From: an uncultured Bacteroidales bacterium
GTDB taxonomy: Bacteria > Bacteroidota > Bacteroidia > Bacteroidales > Paludibacteraceae
DNA: 64,000 nt
Assembly: GCA_900316845.1 (NCBI GenBank)
Contig: ONEG01000001.1
Span: forward strand, 62,001-126,000
Reading direction: 5' to 3'
Position 1 is the first letter of the stretch. Every line of letters begins with the position of its first letter. Under the pieces are notes generated by a model. That model had not been told where the DNA came from. It was given only the letters and a program-made list of their open reading frames with translations, and searched no databases. Of this stretch, positions 17,764-28,118 are shown piece after piece. The position numbers and the translations under genes are program-made.

Positions 17764-19260
17764 CTAGAATTCCGAGGTGAAATGGAAGGTAATATGTTTA
17801 TAGTCCTGTTGCGCCATGGAGAGGACGTACGCGGAATCCGCCATGAAGACGTCGCGGCCTTCTTTGTCCGTCGCCATGTACTGCGCCTTGCGTTTCTTGA
17901 AGGTGTCGAGTTCGGCATCGTCGTCGGACTCAATCCAGCAGGCTTTGTACATCTGGAGCGGTTGCCAGCGGCATTTGGCCTGATACTCATGCTCCAGACG
18001 GTATTGGATGACTTCAAACTGGAGTTGTCCCACCGTTCCGATGATCTTACGGCCGTTGAGTTGGCTCACAAAGAGCTGTGCCACACCTTCGTCCATAAGC
18101 TGGTTGATACCTTTCTCCAGTTGTTTCTGCCGCATCGGATCGGCGTTGTCGATGTATTTGAACATCTCCGGAGAGAAAGAGGGAAGTCCCTTGAAATGCA
18201 GTTTCTCTCCGGCTGTGAGCGTATCTCCGATCTTGAAGTTACCGGTATCGGGAAGACCCACTACATCGCCTGCAAAAGCTTCATCGACGGTCTCTTTCTT
18301 CTGTGCCATAAAGCAGGTAGGAGCGGCAAAACGCATTTGTTGGTCCTTGCGCACGTGATAATAATAGGTGTTGCGCAGGAACTTACCGGAACATATCTTG
18401 AAGAAAGCGATACACGAGCGATGGTTCGGATCCATGTTTGCGTGGATCTTAAAGCAGAACGCGGTGAACTTATCTTCCATCGGTTCCACTATACGCTCTT
18501 CGGCTGTCACAGGAAGAGGCGAGGGTGCGTTCTCTACAAGAAAATCAAGGAGTTCTTGCACGCCGATGGTCTTGTACGCTGAACCGAAGAAGACAGGTGC
18601 CAAGTCGCCGCGCAGGTATGCCTCTTTGTCAAACTCCGGATATACGCCATCAATCATCTCCAGATCTTCCTGCAGTTTCTCAGATAGTTCTGCCGGGCGA
18701 TTATCAAGCGCGAAGACAGACTCGAATTTGAGACCCTGTCCGTTCGCCCATGTTACAGGCGTACAATGAATACCGAGTTCTTTCTCTGCTTCGTCCATCA
18801 GATCGAACGGATCTTTACCCTCGCGATCCATCTTGTTCATGAAAACCATTACGGGTGTTTTGCGCATCCGGCATACTTCCATGAGTCGGCGAGTCTGCGT
18901 CTCGACACCTTTTGCGGAGTCGATGACGACGATGGCTGAGTCAACCGCGGTAAGCGTACGGAAGGTATCTTCCGCAAAATCCTGGTGACCCGGTGTGTCG
19001 AGGATGTTGATATGATGGCCTGCGTAGTCAAAGCCCATGACAGACGTTGCCACAGAGATGCCACGCTGTTTCTCTATCTCCATCCAGTCGGAGGTAGCGG
19101 TCTTACGAATCTTATTGGATTTAACCGCTCCGGCTACGTGAATAGCACCTCCGTAGAGCAGGAGTTTTTCTGTCAGGGTCGTTTTACCGGCATCCGGGTG
19201 CGAAATGATCGCAAAAGTGCGACGTTTTAATATTTCGTTTTGATCAGATGAAGGGAGCAT
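17764..19260 (-). CDS. prfC: Peptide chain release factor 3
   Basis: 498 aa, slightly shorter than the ~525 of E. coli. Translational GTPase that recycles RF1/RF2 after termination. G1 is [11 protein letters not shown]3 DTPGHQDF, G4 MNKMD; switch region [14 protein letters not shown]3-specific C-terminal [17 protein letters not shown] is present. The start overlaps the pheT stop by one base (TAATG), implying coupled translation. Confidence 0.97.
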   Translation of the reverse strand: MLPSSDQNEILKRRTFAIISHPDAGKTTLTEKLLLYGGAIHVAGAVKSNKIRKTATSDWMEIEKQRGISVATSVMGFDYAGHHINILDTPGHQDFAEDTFRTLTAVDSAIVVIDSAKGVETQTRRLMEVCRMRKTPVMVFMNKMDREGKDPFDLMDEAEKELGIHCTPVTWANGQGLKFESVFALDNRPAELSEKLQEDLEMIDGVYPEFDKEAYLRGDLAPVFFGSAYKTIGVQELLDFLVENAPSPLPVTAEERIVEPMEDKFTAFCFKIHANMDPNHRSCIAFFKICSGKFLRNTYYYHVRKDQQMRFAAPTCFMAQKKETVDEAFAGDVVGLPDTGNFKIGDTLTAGEKLHFKGLPSFSPEMFKYIDNADPMRQKQLEKGINQLMDEGVAQLFVSQLNGRKIIGTVGQLQFEVIQYRLEHEYQAKCRWQPLQMYKACWIESDDDAELDTFKKRKAQYMATDKEGRDVFMADSAYVLSMAQQDYKHITFHFTSEF

Positions 19261-21737
19261 TAGCGTAATGTGGCGCCAAATTTGTCCTCAAAGGTCTTTT
19301 TGAGGCGGTTCATAATGTTCTCAATCTGCGTATCTTTGAGTGTATTCTCCGCATCCTGGAGGATGAAAGAGAGGGCATAAGACTTCTTGCCTGCCTCGAG
19401 ATTTTTGCCTTCATAGACGTCGAAGAGATAGACGTTCTTGAGGAGCTTGCGCTCGGTAGCAAAGGCTTCGCGGGCGAGGTCTGCAAACTCGATGGATTTA
19501 TCTACGAGGAGCGCAAAGTCTCGTTTTACCTCCGGATATTTGGGCAGGTCGTTGATAACCGCTTTGTATTGCTTATTCTGCTTGAGCAGTTGGTTCCAAT
19601 CGAGGTCTGCGTAATAGACTTCCTGATCAATATCAAACGCTTTGAGTTGTTTGCGGGAGACGATGCCGATGAAGCCTAAAGGCTTGCCGTTAGCGGGTTT
19701 AAGGACGAGTCCATCGGAGAAGAGTTCGTTCTCCAAGCGCTCTACGGTCACTTTCTCGATGTCCACGCCAAGGCGCACAAGGATGTTGTTGACATAGGCA
19801 TGCAGCTGGTAGAACGTGGTTTTTTCCTCTTTGCGAACCCAGCTCTGCGCGGCTTTGTTACCCGTGAGCCAAAGACCGATATGCGGTTCTTCGGAGTACT
19901 CGACGAGCGAGTTCTCGGGATTATGCTCGCGCGCTGCAGGATTGGCATGGAAATGATAGCAGTTGCCGAACTCGTAGAACTTGAGGTCGCTGTTCTTGCG
20001 GTTGGCATTGCGTGCGATGGACTCAAGTCCGCCGAAGAGCAGGGTCTGACGCATCACACCAAGGTCTTGGCTCAGCGGATTCATGATCTTGACGCACGTG
20101 TCAAGCGAGAGTTCTGTTAACGGCTCGTAGTATGCGATTTTCGTGAGCGAGTTATTGAGGATCTCGTTGAAGCCCTGTGCGGTCAGTTGCTCTGCAATCT
20201 TACGACGCAGTTTCTCGGGATCGGGTTTGATGCCGTACGCGAGGCTGGTATTCAGTTTCTCCGGGAACTCCACATTGTCATAGCCGTAGATACGGAGGAT
20301 ATCCTCCACAACGTCACACTCGCGCTGAACGTCCACGCGGTAGCGCGGAACGGCGAGATTCCAAACAGAGCCGTTTTTGCTCAATATCTCTATCTCGAGG
20401 GCTTTGAGGATCGTTTCAATCGTTTCCTCGCCGATGGCTTTACCGATAAGGCGGTTGACGCGGTTGATATCGATGGTCACAGACCAGGGAGAGAGTAGCG
20501 TAACATCTGCTGTATGGTCTAGGATCGGTCCTACAAAAGTCCCTTTTGCTACCAACTGAATAAGCAATGCGGCGCGTTTGAGGACATAGAGTGTGTTGCA
20601 AGGATCACAGCCACGCTCGTAACGGAAGGATGCGTCTGTCTGGAGCTGGTGTCTGCGGCTGGTTTTGCGGATGGTTACGGGGTCGAAATAAGCGGACTCC
20701 AGGAAGATATTCTTGGTGTTTTCAGTCACACCGCTCTCGAGTCCTCCGAAAACGCCGGCGATACACATTGCTTCTTCTTTGTTGGCAATCATGAGGTCGC
20801 GCGCGTCCATCGTGCGCTCTACGCCGTCGAGAGTAACGAATTTATCGCCTTGGTTCGCATAACGAACGTGGATCTCGTTGCCCTTTATCTTGTCGGCATC
20901 GAAGGCGTGGAGCGCTTGTCCCATCTCGTGCAGGACGAAGTTCGTGACATCGACGATGTTGTTAATCGGGCGAAGTCCGATAGCGAGAAGGCTGTTTTTG
21001 AGCCATTCCGGCGATTCTTTCACTTCTACGCCCTGGATATAGAGACCCGAATAACGCGGAGCTGCGTCCGGTGCGTCTACCACTACTTTAATCGGCGATT
21101 CGTTGAGGTCTAACTTAAATTCGTCTACCGAGGGTTTGGTAAGTGCCACTTCCTGTCCGTGCGCCTTGTAATAGGCATAGAGATCGCGTGCTACACCATA
21201 GTGGGAAGCTGCGTCTGAACGGTTAGGCGTGATATCCACCTCGATGATGGTGTCATTCTCAATGTGGTAATAATCGGCAGCTTTCATGCCAACCGGAGTG
21301 TCCGCCGGCAGAACGATGATACCGTCGTGGCTGGTTCCGACGCCGATCTCATCTTCAGCACATAACATACCAAAGGAATCCTCGCCGCGGAGTTTGCCTT
21401 TTTTGATCGTGAAAGACTGATCACCGTCGTAGAGGACGGTTCCGATAGTAGCCACAATGACTTTCTGTCCGGCAGCCACGTTCGGTGCACCGCAGACAAT
21501 AGGCAAGGGTTCGCCCTCGCCGATGTTGACGGTTGTGAGATGGAGATGGTCGGAGTTAGGATGGGGTACACATGTCAGCACTTCGCCCACAACGAGTCCT
21601 TTGAGACCGCCTTTGATCGTTTCTACCGCTTCTACGGTACCCACTTCCAGACCGATAGAAGTAAGAATTTTCGCTACTGTCTCTGCATCGTCAGGCAATG
21701 CGATGTAGCGTTTTAACCATTTGTAAGATATATTCAT
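19260..21737 (-). CDS. pheT: Phenylalanine-tRNA ligase beta subunit
   Basis: 825 aa, full length. N-terminal tRNA-binding OB domain ([19 protein letters not shown], ~50-68), then the B3/B4 editing and B5 domains ([35 protein letters not shown]), and the C-terminal anticodon-binding FDX-ACB domain ([19 protein letters not shown]). pheS is not in the window, so the two subunits are encoded apart. First gene of a minus-strand run; its own promoter lies at 21775-21806. Confidence 0.97.
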   Translation of the reverse strand: MNISYKWLKRYIALPDDAETVAKILTSIGLEVGTVEAVETIKGGLKGLVVGEVLTCVPHPNSDHLHLTTVNIGEGEPLPIVCGAPNVAAGQKVIVATIGTVLYDGDQSFTIKKGKLRGEDSFGMLCAEDEIGVGTSHDGIIVLPADTPVGMKAADYYHIENDTIIEVDITPNRSDAASHYGVARDLYAYYKAHGQEVALTKPSVDEFKLDLNESPIKVVVDAPDAAPRYSGLYIQGVEVKESPEWLKNSLLAIGLRPINNIVDVTNFVLHEMGQALHAFDADKIKGNEIHVRYANQGDKFVTLDGVERTMDARDLMIANKEEAMCIAGVFGGLESGVTENTKNIFLESAYFDPVTIRKTSRRHQLQTDASFRYERGCDPCNTLYVLKRAALLIQLVAKGTFVGPILDHTADVTLLSPWSVTIDINRVNRLIGKAIGEETIETILKALEIEILSKNGSVWNLAVPRYRVDVQRECDVVEDILRIYGYDNVEFPEKLNTSLAYGIKPDPEKLRRKIAEQLTAQGFNEILNNSLTKIAYYEPLTELSLDTCVKIMNPLSQDLGVMRQTLLFGGLESIARNANRKNSDLKFYEFGNCYHFHANPAAREHNPENSLVEYSEEPHIGLWLTGNKAAQSWVRKEEKTTFYQLHAYVNNILVRLGVDIEKVTVERLENELFSDGLVLKPANGKPLGFIGIVSRKQLKAFDIDQEVYYADLDWNQLLKQNKQYKAVINDLPKYPEVKRDFALLVDKSIEFADLAREAFATERKLLKNVYLFDVYEGKNLEAGKKSYALSFILQDAENTLKDTQIENIMNRLKKTFEDKFGATLR

Positions 21738-21774
21738 TTTTCAGTAATATTTATGCGTATTCACAAATTGCGTG

Positions 21775-21806
21775 CAAAGTTACGCAAAAAAAATGACATA
21801 CGCAAA
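21775..21806 (-). promoter_or_regulatory. Bacteroidota-type promoter for pheT
   Basis: Minus strand: TTTG (21803-21806), 20 nt, TAACTTTG (21775-21782). The leader of about 30 nt contains a TTCACAAA word at 21760-21767. Confidence 0.8.
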
Positions 21807-22009
21807 CAAAAATAAATTTTTGTAGATTTTTTATTCGGGTTTGAGAGCTGGAAAGAAAGAGTGAGGAAGTTGTGTTCTCACGTGTGGTCGTGCGCGTATG
21901 AATGGCTAAAACGGGCATAAAGGGCATATATTTGCGTTCTAAGCGCATGAAAGTTTTTTGTCGGGGTCCTGTCGGAAAAGAAAGAAAAATCAAAAAAATG
22001 AAAAAAATA

Positions 22010-22041
22010 TTTGCACATATCGAAGATTTTTTGTAATTTTG
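22010..22041 (+). promoter_or_regulatory. Bacteroidota-type promoter for gyrA
   Basis: TTTG (22010-22013), 20 nt, TAATTTTG (22034-22041). The ~100-nt leader before gyrA consists largely of loose GACCTAAGA/GACCTAGG repeats (22057-22120). The interval 21807-22009 between the divergent promoters shows nothing else. Confidence 0.8.
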
Positions 22042-22056
22042 CAGCGCAAAATGTAT

Positions 22057-22120
22057 GGACTAGGACGACCTAGGTAGACATAGCATGACCTAAGAAGACC
22101 TGGGACGACCTAAGAAAGCA
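22057..22120 (+). repeat. Degenerate ACGACCTAGG-type repeats in the gyrA leader
   Basis: Several imperfect copies of a GACCTA(A/G)G(A/T)AGAC word in tandem. Similar CCTAG words fill the prfC-MFS gap at 17735-17763. Confidence 0.55.
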
Positions 22121-22149
22121 AGAAAATAATTAAATAAACAACAATACAA

Positions 22150-24738
22150 ATGGAAGAAAACAACGATTTGATTAAGAATGACCACATCATTCCTGTGAAG
22201 ATAGACGAGGAAATGAAGTCCTCGTACATCGATTACTCGATGAGTGTGATTGTGAGCCGTGCGTTGCCGGATGTGCGCGACGGTTTCAAGCCTGTTCACC
22301 GCCGTGTGCTGTTCGGAATGAACGAGTTGGGTAACACCTCGGACAAACCGACCAAGAAGAGTGCACGTATCGTGGGTGAGGTAATGGGTAAGTACCACCC
22401 GCACGGTGACAGTTCTATTTACGGCACGTTAGTTCGTATGGCGCAACCTTGGGCAATGCGTTATTGCCTGGTAGATGGTCAGGGTAACTTCGGTTCTGTT
22501 GATGGTGATGGCGCAGCAGCTATGCGTTATACGGAGGCTCGTCTGTCGAAGTTGGCAGAGGAGATGCTTCGCGACATCGACAAGGATACCGTGGATATGC
22601 AGAATAACTTCGACGACAGCTTGAAAGAGCCGGTTGTGCTGCCTTGCCGCTTCCCGAACCTGCTGGTAAACGGCGCAAGCGGTATTGCCGTAGGTATGGC
22701 AACAAACATGCCGACGCATAACCTGAGCGAAGTGATTGACGGCTGTTGCGCGTACATTGATAATATTAAAGCGCGCATGCATGACGCGAGCGTGGAAGAG
22801 ATCACGGTGGAGAATCTGATGGAGTATGTGAAAGCTCCGGATTTCCCTACAGGCGGTACCATCTACGGCTATCAGGGCGTTCGCGACGCTTTTGAGACCG
22901 GCCGCGGAAGGATTGTGATTCGTTCGAACGCTGACATCGAGACCGATGACAACGGACGTGAGCGCATCATCATCACAGAGCTGCCGTACGGCGTTGTGAA
23001 GAGCGATCTGGTGAAGAATATCGCAGAACTCGTAAACGACAAGAAGATCGAGGGAATCGCAGATATCAACGACCACTCCAAACGCGATATCCGTATCGTA
23101 GTGGAGGTTAAACGCGACGCAAACGCACAGGTGGTTTTGAATAAGTTGTATAAGTTCACCGCTCTGCAGTCGAGTTTTGCAGTAAACAATATCGCACTGG
23201 TGAAAGGTCGTCCTATGTTGCTGAACCTCAAGCAGTTAATCGGCCACTTCATCGACCACCGAATGGATGTCGTTACCCGTCGTACACGCTATGAGTTGCG
23301 TAAGGCTGAGGAGAAAGCGCACATCTTGGAGGGCTTGATCATCGCCGTAGATAATATCGACGAGGTGGTTCGTATCATCCGTGCGAGCCGCACTCCGGCT
23401 GATGCGCAAGCTAACTTGGAGAAGCGTTTCAATTTGGACAACCTGCAATCGAAAGCTATCGTAGATATGCGTCTGTCGGCTCTCACCGGCCTGCGCATCG
23501 ATGAGTTAAAGGCCGAATATGAGGAGATCGAGAAGTTAATCGCTCATTTGAACGAGTTGCTGGCAAGCGAGGAGATGCGTTACGACGTCATCAATGCCGA
23601 GCTTATCGAGATCAAGGACAAATACGGCGACGAGCGCCGCACAAAGATCGTGAAGATGGCGACGGAGTTCAATCCGGAAGATATGTACGCCGACGACGAG
23701 ATGGTGATCACTATTTCTCACCTGGGGTATATCAAACGTACCCCGCTGGCTGACTTCCGTCAACAGAGCCGTGGCGGTATCGGTTCGAAAGCCGGTAGCG
23801 CACGTGATCAAGACTTCATCGAGAGGGTTTATCAGGCTTCGATGCACTCGACGATGATGTTCTTTACGGAGATGGGTCGTCTGTACTGGCAGAAGGTTTA
23901 CGACCTGCCGGAGGGCAACAAGCAATCCAAAGGCCGTGCTATCCAGAACATGATCAACCTGCAGAAGGGCGATAAGGTGCGTACCTGTATCAACGTGAAG
24001 GGCTTGAATGACGCAGAATATGTCAACAGCCACTTCCTGATCTTCATCACCAAGAACGGATTGATGAAGAAGACGACCTTGGAGTCCTACAGCCGTCCTC
24101 GCGCAAACGGAATCATCGCATTGGGTCTGCGTGAAGGTGACGAGTTGATTGGCGTTACTCTGACCGATGGCGAGAGCGAGATGTTGGTGGCTTCGTACAA
24201 CGGTAAAGTCGTTCGTTTCAACGAAGGCGGCGTACGTCCGATGGGCCGTGGCGCAACGGGTGTGAAAGCGATTACTTTGGAAGAAGATGGCCAAGATCGC
24301 GTGATTGGCACGGTTTGTGTAGAGAAGGGTACAGACAAGACTATCCTCGTCATTTCGGAGAACGGCTTTGGTAAACGTACGCCGGTGGATGACGAAGAAG
24401 GCAACCCGATATATCGTGTGACGAACCGTGGCGGTAAGGGTGTCAAGACCATTGAGATTACGGAGAAGACCGGACATCTTATTGGTATTGAGGCAGTTAC
24501 CGATGCAGACGACCTGATGCTGATGACCAAGTCCGGAACGGCTATCCGCATGGATATCTCAACCATCCGTCAGACCGGTCGCGCAGCACAAGGTGTCAAA
24601 CTGATAGAACTCCAGAAACGTAACGACAGCCTCGTCAGCGGTTGTATCGTTCCGAAAGAGGAGGAAGAAAATGGTGACGCTTCGCTTAATGGTGAGAATG
24701 ATGCAAATGATGCAAATAACAATGAAACAAACGAATAA
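22150..24738 (+). CDS. gyrA: DNA gyrase subunit A
   Basis: 862 aa. Type II topoisomerase breakage-reunion subunit. Catalytic Tyr127 in AAAMRYTEARL. The quinolone region reads GKYHPHGDSSIYG: Ser88 (E. coli S83 position) is wild type and position 92 is Gly, a residue I recall as normal in Bacteroides. The C-terminal beta-pinwheel includes a GyrA-box-like stretch (QQSRGGIGSKAG). The tail (NGENDANDANNNETNE) is coded by a short repeat. Heads a run of plus-strand genes to 33.8 kb. Confidence 0.97.
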   Translation: MEENNDLIKNDHIIPVKIDEEMKSSYIDYSMSVIVSRALPDVRDGFKPVHRRVLFGMNELGNTSDKPTKKSARIVGEVMGKYHPHGDSSIYGTLVRMAQPWAMRYCLVDGQGNFGSVDGDGAAAMRYTEARLSKLAEEMLRDIDKDTVDMQNNFDDSLKEPVVLPCRFPNLLVNGASGIAVGMATNMPTHNLSEVIDGCCAYIDNIKARMHDASVEEITVENLMEYVKAPDFPTGGTIYGYQGVRDAFETGRGRIVIRSNADIETDDNGRERIIITELPYGVVKSDLVKNIAELVNDKKIEGIADINDHSKRDIRIVVEVKRDANAQVVLNKLYKFTALQSSFAVNNIALVKGRPMLLNLKQLIGHFIDHRMDVVTRRTRYELRKAEEKAHILEGLIIAVDNIDEVVRIIRASRTPADAQANLEKRFNLDNLQSKAIVDMRLSALTGLRIDELKAEYEEIEKLIAHLNELLASEEMRYDVINAELIEIKDKYGDERRTKIVKMATEFNPEDMYADDEMVITISHLGYIKRTPLADFRQQSRGGIGSKAGSARDQDFIERVYQASMHSTMMFFTEMGRLYWQKVYDLPEGNKQSKGRAIQNMINLQKGDKVRTCINVKGLNDAEYVNSHFLIFITKNGLMKKTTLESYSRPRANGIIALGLREGDELIGVTLTDGESEMLVASYNGKVVRFNEGGVRPMGRGATGVKAITLEEDGQDRVIGTVCVEKGTDKTILVISENGFGKRTPVDDEEGNPIYRVTNRGGKGVKTIEITEKTGHLIGIEAVTDADDLMLMTKSGTAIRMDISTIRQTGRAAQGVKLIELQKRNDSLVSGCIVPKEEEENGDASLNGENDANDANNNETNE

Positions 24739-24741
24739 GTT

Positions 24742-25980
24742 ATGAAAAAGAGTTTGATTTTGGCAGCATTAGTGCTGGTAAGCGCAGGCTGCTTTGCACA
24801 GAAAAACCCGTTGGTAAAGAAAGCTAAGAGTTATGCGATGTCCGAGACTCCGGATTTCGGAGCGGCTCGTTCCGCTATCGAAGAGGCACTCGCTGCAGAA
24901 CCGACTGCAGAGACCTATTACTGGGCCGGCATGATTGGTTTTCAGGAGTTGCAGCAAGAGAACTACAACCAGATGATGGGTAAAGGCGTCAACCAGGCAA
25001 AGGCCGGTTTCGCTGTTGAGGAGAGTTATGACTACTGGCTCAAGGCAGACGAGTTGGCTATGATTCCGACGCTGGATAAGAAAGGCCGCGAAGTAGTAGA
25101 TCAGAAGACCCGTAACAACATCGCTAAGAAGATGCTGGAGTACTACAAACAGCAAGAGTTGGTGAAATATGGTATCTATCTGAACGAGCAGAAAGACTAC
25201 GAGGGCGCTTTCCAGGCATTCCGGAAGCATATTGCTATTCCTGACTTGGCGATGATGCAGGATGCCAAACTGCAGAAAGAGATGCCGCGCGACACGACGT
25301 ACACCCAATACAAGTACTACGCAGCCATCTTCGCCGTTCAATCCGAGCGTCACGAGGATGCGATAGCACTGTTGGAGGATCTGAAAGACGGCGATTATGA
25401 GGGTATCTCTGTAAACCAATTCCTCTATCAGGAGTATGTAGCGCTGAAAGATACGGCTAAGTTCGTAGCTACCCTGCAGCATGCTATCAACCGCTTCCCG
25501 CAAGAGACATGGTTCCTGCAGAACCTGATCAACTACTATATCTACTCCGGTCAGGAGCAGACGGCGGTTGATTACCTGGCTCAGGCTATCGAGAAAGAGC
25601 CGAACGTAGCGCAATATCACCATATCAAGGGTAACCTCAATGAGAACCTCGGTCACTACGAGGAGGCGCTGAAGGACTTTGACAATGCCCTGGCTATCGA
25701 TCCGAAATTGGCTGATGCTATGGCAGGCAAGGGTCGTGTATATTACAACCAGGCAGTCAAACTGAACGAGGCTGCTGCGCTGATCTCCGACAACAAAGAG
25801 TACAAGAAAGCGCTGGACGAGATGAACGAGGTGTTCCGTAAATCATTGCCGTTCTTCGAGGAGGCACATAAGATGGATCCGCAAGATCGCAACTACATGC
25901 AGATTCTGAAGGGTCTGTACTATCGCTTCCACATGGACGATAAATACAACGCTATCAACGAGGAACTCAATAACCTCTAA
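24742..25980 (+). CDS. Exported tetratricopeptide-repeat protein
   Basis: 412 aa. Signal peptide at 1-20; SAGC could be a weak lipobox, so periplasmic or lipid-anchored. TPR-like helices occur throughout; the clearest unit is near 290-325 (AQYHHIKGNLNENLGHYEEALKDFDNALAIDPKLADA). TPR domains bind proteins; partner unknown. Starts 3 nt after gyrA and its stop overlaps the ruvX start by one base (TAATG). Confidence 0.8.
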   Translation: MKKSLILAALVLVSAGCFAQKNPLVKKAKSYAMSETPDFGAARSAIEEALAAEPTAETYYWAGMIGFQELQQENYNQMMGKGVNQAKAGFAVEESYDYWLKADELAMIPTLDKKGREVVDQKTRNNIAKKMLEYYKQQELVKYGIYLNEQKDYEGAFQAFRKHIAIPDLAMMQDAKLQKEMPRDTTYTQYKYYAAIFAVQSERHEDAIALLEDLKDGDYEGISVNQFLYQEYVALKDTAKFVATLQHAINRFPQETWFLQNLINYYIYSGQEQTAVDYLAQAIEKEPNVAQYHHIKGNLNENLGHYEEALKDFDNALAIDPKLADAMAGKGRVYYNQAVKLNEAAALISDNKEYKKALDEMNEVFRKSLPFFEEAHKMDPQDRNYMQILKGLYYRFHMDDKYNAINEELNNL

Positions 25981-26393
25981 TGGGACGAATACTCGCAATA
26001 GACTACGGTCGTAAACGCACAGGATTAGCCGTTACGGATGCACTCCGCATAACGGCTAATCCGCTGCTTACGATTGAGACAAAGGAGTTATTGGGATGGC
26101 TGCAGGAGTACTTCGCCAAAGAGCAAGTGGACGAAGTGGTGATCGGTCATCCGACGCAGATGAACGGTGAGGAATCGGAGAGTATGAAGTATATACGGCC
26201 GTTCATGGGACAATTCAAAAAGCAATTTCCCGACAAACCTATAACTATGTACGATGAGCGCTTCACATCGGTGTTGGCGCATCAGGCGATGCTGGCCGGA
26301 GGCATGAAAAAGAAGGATCGGCAAGACAAAGCCGTGGTGGATAAGATCGCCGCGTGCATCATTTTAGAAGGCTATTTGGAGAGCCTTCGTTAA
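25980..26393 (+). CDS. ruvX: Putative pre-16S rRNA nuclease / Holliday junction resolvase-like, YqgF family
   Basis: 137 aa, normal length. RNase H-like fold: AIDYGRKRTGLAVTD at the N-terminus (catalytic Asp), VIGHPTQMNGEES in the middle, MYDERFTSVLA and the last acidic DKAVVDKIAAC. In E. coli YqgF matures the 16S rRNA 5' end. Coupled to the TPR gene. Confidence 0.93.
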   Translation: MGRILAIDYGRKRTGLAVTDALRITANPLLTIETKELLGWLQEYFAKEQVDEVVIGHPTQMNGEESESMKYIRPFMGQFKKQFPDKPITMYDERFTSVLAHQAMLAGGMKKKDRQDKAVVDKIAACIILEGYLESLR

Positions 26394-26407
26394 AGTGTAC
26401 TTAGAAT

Positions 26408-26956
26408 ATGATTTTACCTATATATTTGTACGGACAGCCGGTACTCAGAAAACAGGCTGAAGAGATTGAACAAACGCCGGAACTGAAACAGTTCATTGCG
26501 GATATGTATGAGACACTGACGCAGGCAGAAGGTTGTGGTCTGGCGGCTCCGCAAGTGGGTAAGCCCTGGCGGTTGTTTGTAGTTGATGGTTCGGAGTTGG
26601 CAGAGGATTATCCGGAGTGTAAGGATTTCAAGCGCGCATTCATCAATCCGGAGCTTCTGGAGACAAGCGAAGAGACTTGTACGTATAGTGAAGGGTGCCT
26701 TTCGCTGCCGGGAATAAGTGAGAATGTTGTCCGTCCGGCAACTATCAAGATCCGCTATCTGGATGAGGATTTCAAGGAACATGAAGAGACGTTTACGGGC
26801 TTTCAGGCACGTATCGTCCAGCATGAATATGACCATTTGGAGGGTCATGTGTTCACCGATCGTATCTCACCCATTCGCAAGACATTCACCCGTAACAAAC
26901 TGATGGCGATTGCCAAAGGCAAGGTGGGAGCACGTTATAAGTATAGGAGAAATTGA
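26408..26956 (+). CDS. def: Peptide deformylase
   Basis: 182 aa. Removes the N-formyl group from new proteins. All three motifs are present: GCGLAAPQVG (residues 42-51), EGCLSLPG (metal Cys), and QHEYDHLEG (HEXXH metal site). Starts 14 nt after ruvX. Confidence 0.97.
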   Translation: MILPIYLYGQPVLRKQAEEIEQTPELKQFIADMYETLTQAEGCGLAAPQVGKPWRLFVVDGSELAEDYPECKDFKRAFINPELLETSEETCTYSEGCLSLPGISENVVRPATIKIRYLDEDFKEHEETFTGFQARIVQHEYDHLEGHVFTDRISPIRKTFTRNKLMAIAKGKVGARYKYRRN

Positions 26957-26982
26957 CAATTGATAATTGACAATTGATAATT
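26956..26982 (+). repeat. Intergenic TTGACAATTGATAA-type repeat
   Basis: Two near-identical 15-nt units (TTGACAATTGATAAT) lie between def and mntP; a related run occurs at 37939-37971. Well-known filler in Bacteroidales genomes. A TTG at 26974 in it could be mistaken for a start. Confidence 0.7.
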
Positions 26983-27540
26983 ATGGATTGGTTGAATGTG
27001 ATTATAATGGGCATCGGTCTGGCGATGGATTGCTGTGCGGTTTCGGCTGTGCAAGGCATGAACCAAGGCAAATGGCACCCGCGAGCAATCCTGATGGCGG
27101 CTATTTTCGGCTGTTTCCACATGGGAATGCCGATTATCGGCTATTATGCTGGAAACTTGTTTGTGGGTTTCATGCGAACTTATGCACCCTGGATTGCGTT
27201 GATTCTATTAGGATTCTTGGGCGTAAAGATGATTTGGGAGTCCTTCCATGACGAACATAAAGATTCCAAAACAGCCAACTGGCATGTGACGAATCTGCTT
27301 TTGCTGGCTGTAGCGACAAGCATAGATGTGTTAGCGACCGGATTGTTGTTTGTACCGTATCCCGAGTGGCTTTATCCGTCCGTTGTGACTATCGGCGCTA
27401 TTACTGCGGCTTTTTCGTTAGGAGGCTATCTGTTAGGCGCATTCATCGGTAAACTGAAACTGAATATGGAACTGGTGGGCGGTTTGGTGCTCATCGGTTT
27501 GGGCATTAAAATCTGGGCAGAAAGCTTCTTATGTTTGTAA
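26983..27540 (+). CDS. mntP: MntP family manganese efflux pump
   Basis: 185 aa from the ATG at 26983; the TTG at 26974 lies in a repeat and is less likely. Six membrane helices in two similar halves, each with an acidic signature: GIGLAMDCCAVS and VATSIDVLATG, the hallmark of MntP. It should export Mn2+ and protect from its excess. No mntP riboswitch is visible in the short leader. Its end overlaps the next gene by 10 nt. Confidence 0.88.
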   Translation: MDWLNVIIMGIGLAMDCCAVSAVQGMNQGKWHPRAILMAAIFGCFHMGMPIIGYYAGNLFVGFMRTYAPWIALILLGFLGVKMIWESFHDEHKDSKTANWHVTNLLLLAVATSIDVLATGLLFVPYPEWLYPSVVTIGAITAAFSLGGYLLGAFIGKLKLNMELVGGLVLIGLGIKIWAESFLCL

Positions 27541-28118
27541 TAGGAGAGAACACATTAGTTTCGCTGGACGTACTGGAGAAAGAGTTCTGCTGCGATCTGG
27601 ACACCTGCCGCGGATGTTGCTGTATAGAAGGCGATGCCGGAGCTCCGCTGATGGCGGAAGAGGAGGAGAAGATACAAAGTATCTTACCTGTCTTACTTCC
27701 CGGCATGACAAAAGAAGCAAAGGCGGTAGTGGAGAAACAAGGAATAGCTTATAATGACCCATCCGGCGAGCGTGTGACATCCATCGTGAATGACAAGGAT
27801 TGTGTCTTTGCTCGCACGGATCATAACGGATGGTGTTACTGCCTGATAGAAAAGGCCTATAATGCAGGATTGATAGATTTTAAGAAACCCATCTCGTGCC
27901 ATTTATACCCTGTGCGGCTGACGCAAGTAGGTGAATATACGGGAGTGGAGTACCATCGGTGGGATATCTGTCATTGCGCTCGTATCAAAGGAAAGAAACT
28001 GCATTTGCCGCTATATCAGTTCTTGAAAGAGCCGTTGATACGTCGGTTTGGCGAAGCCTGGTATGAGGAATTGGAATTAACTGCAAAAGAGTGGAAGAAA
28101 CAATGCGAGCAGAAATAA
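27531..28118 (+). CDS. DUF3109 family cysteine-rich protein
   Basis: 195 aa. Cysteines cluster as FCCDLDTCRGCCCIEGDAG near 19-37, then DCVFA, CYCLIEKAY, ISCHLYPVR and CHCARI, a pattern like YkgJ/Fe-S or zinc-binding clusters. Function unknown; the family is common in Bacteroidota. Overlaps mntP by 10 nt and cinA by 16 nt, so it is translated as part of this run. Confidence 0.82.
   Translation: MFVIGENTLVSLDVLEKEFCCDLDTCRGCCCIEGDAGAPLMAEEEEKIQSILPVLLPGMTKEAKAVVEKQGIAYNDPSGERVTSIVNDKDCVFARTDHNGWCYCLIEKAYNAGLIDFKKPISCHLYPVRLTQVGEYTGVEYHRWDICHCARIKGKKLHLPLYQFLKEPLIRRFGEAWYEELELTAKEWKKQCEQK

Noticed and set aside
22390..22440. Quinolone-resistance change in gyrA (Gly at the position of E. coli Asp87)
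   Set aside because: As I recall, Gly is the normal residue in Bacteroides GyrA; the Ser83-equivalent is intact.
26974..26982. TTG start for mntP three codons before the ATG
   Set aside because: It lies in a TTGACAATTGATAAT filler repeat; the ATG at 26983 begins the conserved protein.
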